Positions 1-4,190 of a DNA stretch of 8,138 nucleotides are shown here, piece by piece. A program made the translations under genes and the position numbers. The stretch is from Anaerolineae bacterium (GTDB lineage: Bacteria; Chloroflexota; Anaerolineae; 4572-78; J111), in the NCBI GenBank assembly GCA_020433785.1, contig JAGRCC010000579.1:1-8138 (forward strand), given 5' to 3'. A model generated the notes under the pieces. The model was given only the letters and a program-made list of their open reading frames with translations, was not told the origin of the DNA and made no database searches. How positions within the stretch are numbered: the first letter of the stretch is position 1; every line of letters begins with the position of its first letter.

Positions 1-435
1 ACGGCTTACGTCTGGGTGTTGGTGCCGATATTGGTTACCCCCTGGATTATCTTTGAGATACTGCCGGGCCACCTCCAAATAGCTGTTGACCAGAATGCAC
101 CACAGGCCTTAATCTATGGCTGGGTGCTACAATTCGGCTATGCCCTGCTACCCTACGTGTTTGCCAAGGTACTCTTACCGGGTCAGATGCCCAAACTCGG
201 CGGTAATTGGTTCAGTTTAATTACGGTTCATCTGGGAGGCATCTTCATCTGGATCAGCATTTTTAGCCAGGCTTATCAGGCGACCTTGCATGGAATCGGT
301 TATGCTTTTTGGGTCGTGTCTGCCTTGCCCATCCTGCTCGAATTGTGGCGTATTATGCGGACCGGATTGACTCGCATTGAGCGGAATGAACTCACCTCAC
401 TTAGCGAACCTGTGGTTGTTAGAGACCGTGTTTGA
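1..435 (+). CDS. Polytopic membrane protein, C-terminal part (5' end outside window)
   Basis: The reading frame is open from base 1 and ends at TGA 433-435, so only the last 144 codons are seen. A GTG at 16 is in frame but has no reason to be the start. Four hydrophobic segments are visible, around residues 6-22, 36-59, 70-90 and 98-116 of the visible part. A short charged tail follows (RIERNE... to VVVRDRV). Aromatic-rich helices with isolated histidines (one in ITVHLGG, one in ATLHGIG) faintly recall heme-copper oxidase subunit I-like or NnrS-like proteins, but no diagnostic motif is in view, so the family is left open. It is transcribed toward the repeat region, with about 770 bp of non-coding DNA after it. 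It probably belongs to the host chromosome to the left of the accessory segment. Coding status is fairly secure; function is unknown. Confidence 0.75.
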   Translation, partial: TAYVWVLVPILVTPWIIFEILPGHLQIAVDQNAPQALIYGWVLQFGYALLPYVFAKVLLPGQMPKLGGNWFSLITVHLGGIFIWISIFSQAYQATLHGIGYAFWVVSALPILLELWRIMRTGLTRIERNELTSLSEPVVVRDRV

Positions 436-574
436 TCAAGAAGCCAAAACACAAACGGCATAGAGGGGAATGTATTGCTCTGAATTGTAGAGAGAGTGCC
501 AGAGTTGGATGAAGTGCTTGAGATTATCCTAAAATGGGTGTGAACCAAAAACCTGGCGCTATCACGGCAGTTAA

Positions 575-594
575 CATCAAAGTTAGTGGTAATG
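575..594 (+). repeat. Repeat family near TCAAAGTTGTTGGCAATG, copy a; left arm of a 20-base inverted repeat
   Basis: CATCAAAGTTAGTGGTAATG matches the reverse complement of 1122-1141 at 18 of 20 positions. It also resembles, more loosely, the direct copies at 969-985 and 1015-1031. With its partner it encloses about 527 bp of repeat-bearing DNA. Confidence 0.6.
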
Positions 595-744
595 AATACC
601 ACATTTGTTGACGATTCCCTACTATACTGCGATTACAATGAAAACAAAACTTTTGGGATTGAGAATAGTAAGCTGAGTAGGTTGAAGCGGAGCAAAACCC
701 GTATTGAAGGATGTGGGTTAGTCTCGAATCAAGACCAAAGCCGC

Positions 745-756
745 ATCCTTCGATAC
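745..756 (+). repeat. Dispersed-type short repeat, copy 1 of the CCTTCGATAC unit
   Basis: ATCCTTCGATAC here is followed by CGCCTCCACTGCGCTACGGC. The core CCTTCGATAC recurs at 811-820. The style (CCTTCGATAC...CTACGGCTGC...ACTCAGGATGCT) resembles the dispersed intergenic repeats scattered through many environmental bacterial genomes; that resemblance is from memory and was not tested. Confidence 0.5.
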
Positions 757-810
757 GCCTCCACTGCGCTACGGCTGCTAAGAAACTCAGTACTTTGGTA
801 CTGCCCGCAC

Positions 811-853
811 CCTTCGATACAGCCTCATTCTTCGGTTTACTCAGGATGCTACC
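811..853 (+). repeat. Dispersed-type short repeat, copy 2 (CCTTCGATAC ... ACTCAGGATGCTACC)
   Basis: This unit starts with the same CCTTCGATAC core as 747-756 and ends with TACTCAGGATGCTACC at 838-853. That 16-base end recurs exactly at 905-920, 67 bases further on. The unit therefore looks complete, with two partial neighbours on either side. Confidence 0.55.
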
Positions 854-904
854 GGTGTTTCTTGCCGATTGAATGACCCTGAAGTATGAAGGGTGATGGT
901 TACC

Positions 905-920
905 TACTCAGGATGCTACC
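905..920 (+). repeat. Direct repeat TACTCAGGATGCTACC, second copy
   Basis: Exact 16-base copy of 838-853 on the same strand. It is the end of a dispersed-type repeat unit whose beginning is missing or degenerate here. Confidence 0.6.
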
Positions 921-968
921 CCAATATTTCGGCGAAGGTTATGTTCTCATTCCGTTTTCAGTATAGTA

Positions 969-985
969 TCAAAGTTGTTGCCAAC
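969..985 (+). repeat. Repeat family, copy b
   Basis: TCAAAGTTGTTGCCAAC shares AAAGTTGTTG with the copy at 1015-1031, 46 bases downstream, and TCAAAGTT with the copy at 575-594. Confidence 0.5.
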
Positions 986-1014
986 GATCTATATCCGCTC
1001 TGTTTTTTCGCCTC

Positions 1015-1031
1015 CCAAAGTTGTTGGTAAT
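1015..1031 (+). repeat. Repeat family, copy c
   Basis: CCAAAGTTGTTGGTAAT. Its part at 1018-1030 matches the reverse complement of 1145-1157 at 12 of 13 positions, giving a second inverted pair nested inside the first. Confidence 0.55.
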
Positions 1032-1121
1032 TGCTTATGTTTTTCACATCTTGCTCGACCAAGTTAACGGATTCTCCTCTAAAAGTCCACGTTTCGGTTC
1101 CGACGTAACTTAGTTATTAGC

Positions 1122-1141
1122 CATTGCCGCTAACTTTGATG
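1122..1141 (-). repeat. Repeat family, copy d (inverted); right arm of the 20-base inverted repeat
   Basis: Read on the minus strand it is CATCAAAGTTAGCGGCAATG, differing from 575-594 at two positions. It lies about 60 bp upstream of the recombinase -35 box. Confidence 0.6.
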
Positions 1142-1144
1142 CTC

Positions 1145-1160
1145 TTGCCAACAACTTCGA
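1145..1160 (-). repeat. Repeat family, copy e (inverted)
   Basis: Read on the minus strand it is TCGAAGTTGTTGGCAA. It sits in tandem with copy d, only three bases apart, so the right-hand side carries two units in the opposite orientation to copies a-c. Confidence 0.5.
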
Positions 1161-1203
1161 ATCCCTACAAAGGTCCTACAGTAATAACAGACTAAAAAAC
1201 CCC

Positions 1204-1232
1204 TTGACACAACAGAATGCATGTTCTAAGAT
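1204..1232 (+). promoter_or_regulatory. Sigma-70-type promoter of the tyrosine recombinase gene
   Basis: A perfect TTGACA -35 box at 1204-1209, a 17-base spacer, and TAAGAT (4 of 6 to consensus) at 1227-1232. Transcription would start near 1239 and leave a leader of about 110 bases before the ATG at 1352, which contains the inverted repeats listed separately. Confidence 0.6.
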
Positions 1233-1265
1233 GAAATCAATCAATGACTTCTAACTGCTTTTGTG

Positions 1266-1335
1266 CGACGCAAAATGGCAAATAAAGTCGTTAAACAGGG
1301 CATTTAGACAAAATTAACGGCAAGATTTTGTGTCG
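1266..1335 (+). promoter_or_regulatory. Nested inverted repeats in the recombinase leader
   Basis: The outer arms are CGACGCAAAAT (1266-1276) and ATTTTGTGTCG (1325-1335), complementary at 10 of 11 positions with the eleventh a possible G-U. The inner arms are GTCGTTAA (1287-1294) and TTAACGGC (1314-1321), 7 of 8 plus one possible wobble. The structure ends just before the ribosome binding site at 1342-1347. It could be an RNA leader structure controlling translation or a binding or recombination site of the enzyme itself; the sequence does not decide between them. Confidence 0.4.
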
Positions 1336-1351
1336 TATAACGAGGGGCATC

Positions 1352-2272
1352 ATGAATATTACCACATTTCTCGACTATTTACTCGAACAAGACCGGGCTG
1401 AACGTACCATTGACGGCTACCGGCGAGACCTGGCTCACTTTGCGAACTGGTTCGAACAAACCACCGGCCGAACTCCGGACCCGGTTCGGGTCACGCCACT
1501 TGATATTCGTGAATACCGCCAATACCTGAGAACTATCAAGCGTCTCAAGCCGGCCAGCGTCAATCGAAAATTGGCTGCCCTCAAGACCTATTTCGGTTGG
1601 GCCCGCGATGCCGGCCTGGTCGTCAACAACCCAACCGATGGAATTAAGTCAGTCGGGCAAACAGAAACGAAGCAGCGCTGGTTGAGCCGAGGGCAAGCCT
1701 TCGCCCTGACCCGAGCTGCCACCGAGGCCATTCAACTGGCTGAAACAAAGGGGTTACGGCCATCTACCATTTTGGCCAAACGCAATGCGGCTATTGTAGC
1801 GGTTCTACTACACGGCCTGCGAGTCTCTGAGGTTTGCGATCTGGAATTTATCGATGTCACCCTCAAACCTCGCAGCGGATTTGTGATCGTCCGGTCTGGC
1901 AAAGGGGGGCGTTATCGTGAAGTCCCACTCAACAAAGATGCTCGCGGAGCACTTCAGACCTGGTTAGACGTTCGTCCTGAAAACGGCAGCCCTGTTCTGT
2001 TTACCAGTCGAAGCGACGACCCGGTTCAACCCAGGGATATTCAGCGGATGCTAGATAAGCTGGCTCACAGCGCCTCTGGCCTGGATCCGGAAGAGGTGAC
2101 GCCGCATAAATTACGCCACACCTTCGGAAAATCCTTGGTAGACGCCGGCGTTTCGCTTGATCGCGTGGCGATGTTAATGGGTCACCAGGACCTGGCCACC
2201 ACCGCCATCTACACCACTCCGTCACGGGAAGATCTGACCGCCGCCGTGGAGAAGATTGCCTGGCGGGATTGA
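1352..2272 (+). CDS. Tyrosine recombinase/integrase, XerC/XerD-like
   Basis: Site-specific DNA recombinase that cuts and rejoins strands through a tyrosine-DNA link. The ATG at 1352 is preferred over an in-frame TTG at 1328 because GAGGGG (1342-1347) sits four bases before it. This gives 306 residues, the usual size for Xer-type enzymes. The N-terminal part (about 1-90) is the helical core-binding domain with a TIDGYRRDL motif. The catalytic domain follows with all expected residues: R157 (GLRVSEV), K184 (SGKGG), H252 and R255 (HKLRH), H278 (MGHQD) and the nucleophile Y287 (AIYTTPS). It should be active. No integron-integrase-specific insert is apparent between R157 and the HxxR box. It could be a mobile-element integrase or a stand-alone inversion or resolution enzyme. 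No paired att site was found, but repeats cluster directly upstream. Confidence 0.93.
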   Translation: MNITTFLDYLLEQDRAERTIDGYRRDLAHFANWFEQTTGRTPDPVRVTPLDIREYRQYLRTIKRLKPASVNRKLAALKTYFGWARDAGLVVNNPTDGIKSVGQTETKQRWLSRGQAFALTRAATEAIQLAETKGLRPSTILAKRNAAIVAVLLHGLRVSEVCDLEFIDVTLKPRSGFVIVRSGKGGRYREVPLNKDARGALQTWLDVRPENGSPVLFTSRSDDPVQPRDIQRMLDKLAHSASGLDPEEVTPHKLRHTFGKSLVDAGVSLDRVAMLMGHQDLATTAIYTTPSREDLTAAVEKIAWRD

Positions 2273-2452
2273 AATCAATTCTTTGAGCGGGATAGCGGCG
2301 TTACACGCTTGACCAAAAGATTAGTGACGCCATCCTGGTGCTGAGTTGTACCCTCCGCCACCAGCAATGGCTCGTTGTGATGTATAAAAACTGGCCTGGC
2401 CAGGCTCGGGATAGCTCCGTGACAGCTGTCTTCATCAGTCCAAGGTTTTTCT
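2273..2452. other. Intergenic spacer with short palindromes between recombinase and abiE
   Basis: No gene is supported here. It holds an 8-base imperfect inverted repeat (GGCGTTAC 2297-2304 with GTGACGCC 2324-2331) that has no T-tract, so it is not called a terminator. It also holds two perfect palindromes: GCCTGGCCAGGC at 2394-2405 and GACAGCTGTC at 2421-2430. The second lies 22 bases ahead of the abiE -35 box and could be a protein-binding site. Confidence 0.4.
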
Positions 2453-2480
2453 TTGACAAAATTATAATATTGTGTAAGAT
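2453..2480 (+). promoter_or_regulatory. Promoter of the AbiE toxin-antitoxin operon
   Basis: TTGACA at 2453-2458 and TAAGAT at 2475-2480, 16 bases apart. The same two hexamers occur in the recombinase promoter. The start of transcription is predicted near 2487, leaving a very short leader of about 17 bases before the ATG at 2504. Confidence 0.6.
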
Positions 2481-2481
2481 T

Positions 2482-2499
2482 GTTCCCATAAAAGGGAAC
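2482..2499. promoter_or_regulatory. Inverted repeat, likely AbiEi operator, overlapping start site and RBS
   Basis: GTTCCC (2482-2487) and GGGAAC (2494-2499) are perfect six-base arms separated by six bases. They lie just after the -10 box, over the predicted transcription start. The right arm contains the Shine-Dalgarno AAGGGA of the antitoxin gene. AbiEi antitoxins of studied AbiE systems repress their own promoter by binding inverted repeats, so this is the natural candidate operator. That role is inferred. Confidence 0.5.
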
Positions 2500-2503
2500 T
2501 ATT

Positions 2504-3328
2504 ATGACAGAAGATATAAACAAGTCTAAGACTCTGAGTGCCTCAGATGCTAAGCTGTTGGCTACCTTGAGTGAGCAAGGGCAAAATATCTTCACCGCTC
2601 AAATGGCGACTGAGATCCTCAACCAGCCGTCGGCAGCAGTCCGCAAACGACTCCATCGTCTCACTCAGAAACGCTGGCTGCAACGTCTGGAAAAGGGGAA
2701 GTATCTCATTGTCCCCCTATCAGCCGGGTTAGATGGGCATTATACTGAAAATGAGTTGGTGATTGCCGCTCATTTAATCGAACCCTACTACATCACGTAC
2801 CGGACCGCCCTCAGCTTCTACGGTTATACCGAGCAGCCCAGCCGCAGCGTATATATTGCCACGCCCAAACGTAAATCGGCCCTGACCTTCCACGGCTTAA
2901 CCTACCATTTTGTTACCTTGCCGGCCCACAAGTTTTTTGGGCAGAGCCGGGTTTGGATCGGCGAACATGCGGTGATGATGGCTGACCGGGAGAAGACCAT
3001 TGTGGATGGCCTTGATCATCCTGAACACGCTGGCAGTATCATCGAAGTAAGCAAAGCGCTCTGGCGAGGACAGACCGAACTCGATTTTGAGCGTCTCGTT
3101 GATTACAGTCTCCGGATGCAAAACCGGGCCATCGTCAAGCGTCTGGGTTTTCTATTAGAGTGTCTCGATGTGGGGCCGCCCGCGCTGCGCGAACCGCTGC
3201 AAGCGCATCTCAGTGCCGGTTATGCTCAGCTTGATACGCTATCGCCCAAACGCGGCCATCATAATGCTCGCTGGCGGGTGTTGGTCAATCTCCCCGAAGA
3301 CGAATTACTCAGGTGGCGAGAAACATGA
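2504..3328 (+). CDS. abiEi: AbiEi family antitoxin / transcriptional regulator of an AbiE toxin-antitoxin system
   Basis: Antitoxin half of an AbiE module (classed as type IV toxin-antitoxin; in known systems it counters toxin activity without stable binding to the toxin and represses its own operon). The 274-residue product begins at the ATG at 2504 after AAGGGA. Residues about 11-72 form a winged helix-turn-helix (from LSASDAKLL through RKRLHRLTQKRWLQRL to KGKYLIV). The AbiEi core follows, with YYITYRTALSFYG (96-108), the signature ADREKTIVDGLDHPE (160-174) and GFLLE (215-219). The stop codon overlaps the toxin start as ATGA, so the two are translationally coupled. The family call rests on the motifs and on the neighbour, and the gene looks intact. 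In AbiE systems the pair gives plasmid stabilisation and, in some cases, abortive phage resistance. Confidence 0.92.
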   Translation: MTEDINKSKTLSASDAKLLATLSEQGQNIFTAQMATEILNQPSAAVRKRLHRLTQKRWLQRLEKGKYLIVPLSAGLDGHYTENELVIAAHLIEPYYITYRTALSFYGYTEQPSRSVYIATPKRKSALTFHGLTYHFVTLPAHKFFGQSRVWIGEHAVMMADREKTIVDGLDHPEHAGSIIEVSKALWRGQTELDFERLVDYSLRMQNRAIVKRLGFLLECLDVGPPALREPLQAHLSAGYAQLDTLSPKRGHHNARWRVLVNLPEDELLRWRET

Positions 3329-4155
3329 TCAGTCTACGCGAGGTGCAACGGCTGGCCTTTGAGATCCGGATGCCCGAACAGGCCATTGAGCGTGACTATG
3401 TGTTGACCTGGGTCTTGAGTGAAATCGCTCGCCACCCAATGCTAGGAGCGCAAGCTATCCTGAAAGGCGGCACAGCCATCAAAAAGCTGTATTTTTCAGA
3501 GTGGCGTTACTCCGAAGACTTGGACTTCACCTTGCAGCCACCGTGGGCAGTGGAACCGATTGTTGCTGCCCTGGAAGAGGTCAATACTGCCTGTGCAAGT
3601 TCCGCCGGGCTCGAGGTAGCGGTTTCATCTCAAGAGCCACGACCTGAGACTGGCCAACTGAGCAGCCTGACCATTTATTTGGCCTATATCGGCCCACTCC
3701 GTCGAACCCGACGCCCGCGGGAGCTAAAACTAGATTTCACGAACGATGAGGTTGTGGTCGAAGCACCGGTGCGCCGTTCATTGCCAAGGATTTATTCAGA
3801 TGAGATTGAGCCGGCCGTCGAGGTTTTGGCTTATCCTCTGGAAGAAATTTTGGCCGAGAAAATGCGAACCCTGCTCCAGCGTACGGAGCCACGTGATCTG
3901 TATGACGTTTGGCGACTGCTGACCGATTATGAGGCTGAGATTGATGTGTTTCGCACCAAATCTATTTTTGAGGACAAGTGTCGCTTCAAGGATTTAGCCC
4001 CTGAAAGCTGGACCGAATTTTTGTCCGCCGAACGGATTGAGCGTTTCGCAGCGGCCTGGAACCGCCGCCTGGGCGAACAGGTAGAAGATTTGTTACCTCT
4101 CGATGCTGTGGTTCGCCAGATGCGGCGCTTGATACGGTCTCAGTGGCAGTGGTAA
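3325..4155 (+). CDS. abiEii: AbiEii/AbiGii family nucleotidyltransferase toxin
   Basis: Toxin half of the AbiE module, a DNA polymerase beta-fold nucleotidyltransferase; in this superfamily such toxins act by adding nucleotides to a target such as tRNA. The start chosen is the ATG at 3325, which overlaps the antitoxin stop and is served by AGGTGG at 3311-3316. It gives 276 residues; an in-frame GTG at 3313 would add four. Visible motifs are the active-site block LKGGTAIKKLYF (46-57) with SEDLDF (63-68, acidic D65 and D67), KLDF (135-138), EEILAEKMRTLLQR (173-186) and PRDLYDVW (189-196). All the blocks expected of a working AbiEii are present with no frameshift, so the module is probably functional. 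It converges with the large minus-strand gene, 35 bases away. Confidence 0.93.
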   Translation: MISLREVQRLAFEIRMPEQAIERDYVLTWVLSEIARHPMLGAQAILKGGTAIKKLYFSEWRYSEDLDFTLQPPWAVEPIVAALEEVNTACASSAGLEVAVSSQEPRPETGQLSSLTIYLAYIGPLRRTRRPRELKLDFTNDEVVVEAPVRRSLPRIYSDEIEPAVEVLAYPLEEILAEKMRTLLQRTEPRDLYDVWRLLTDYEAEIDVFRTKSIFEDKCRFKDLAPESWTEFLSAERIERFAAAWNRRLGEQVEDLLPLDAVVRQMRRLIRSQWQW

Positions 4156-4190
4156 GGTGGTTTGAAAATAAGATTGAGCCTCAGACCACG

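Larger units (their letters stand above)
436..1203. other. Long non-coding, repeat-bearing stretch between membrane protein and recombinase
   Basis: About 770 bp without a credible gene. A 96-codon frame at 586-876 runs across the repeat units, lacks a ribosome binding site and has no protein-like character, so it is not called. Base composition is clearly more AT-rich and irregular than in the flanking genes. The stretch holds two sets of short repeats, listed separately, and no recognisable tRNA, rRNA or CRISPR pattern. It may be the recombination-prone left flank of the recombinase gene, or a graveyard of dispersed genomic repeats. Confidence 0.6.

Noticed and set aside
586..876. A 96-codon open frame on the plus strand
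   Set aside because: It runs through the dispersed repeat units, has no ribosome binding site and its residues show no domain-like pattern.
436..1327. tRNA gene or CRISPR array as an insertion site
   Set aside because: No cloverleaf or regularly spaced identical repeats were seen; the repeats are degenerate and irregularly spaced.
1287..1350. Integron attI/attC site
   Set aside because: A GTTAAAC resembling GTTRRRY occurs at 1290-1296, but no matching RYYYAAC partner was found and the recombinase lacks an obvious integron-integrase insert.
2275..2595. A 106-codon minus-strand frame across the abiE promoter
   Set aside because: It overlaps the promoter, operator and start of the antitoxin gene and has no recognisable domain.
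4156..4190. Terminator hairpin between the convergent AbiEii and XRE-WD40 genes
   Set aside because: Only a seven-base stem with one wobble and a 21-base loop (4157-4163 with 4183-4189), with no T-run on either strand.
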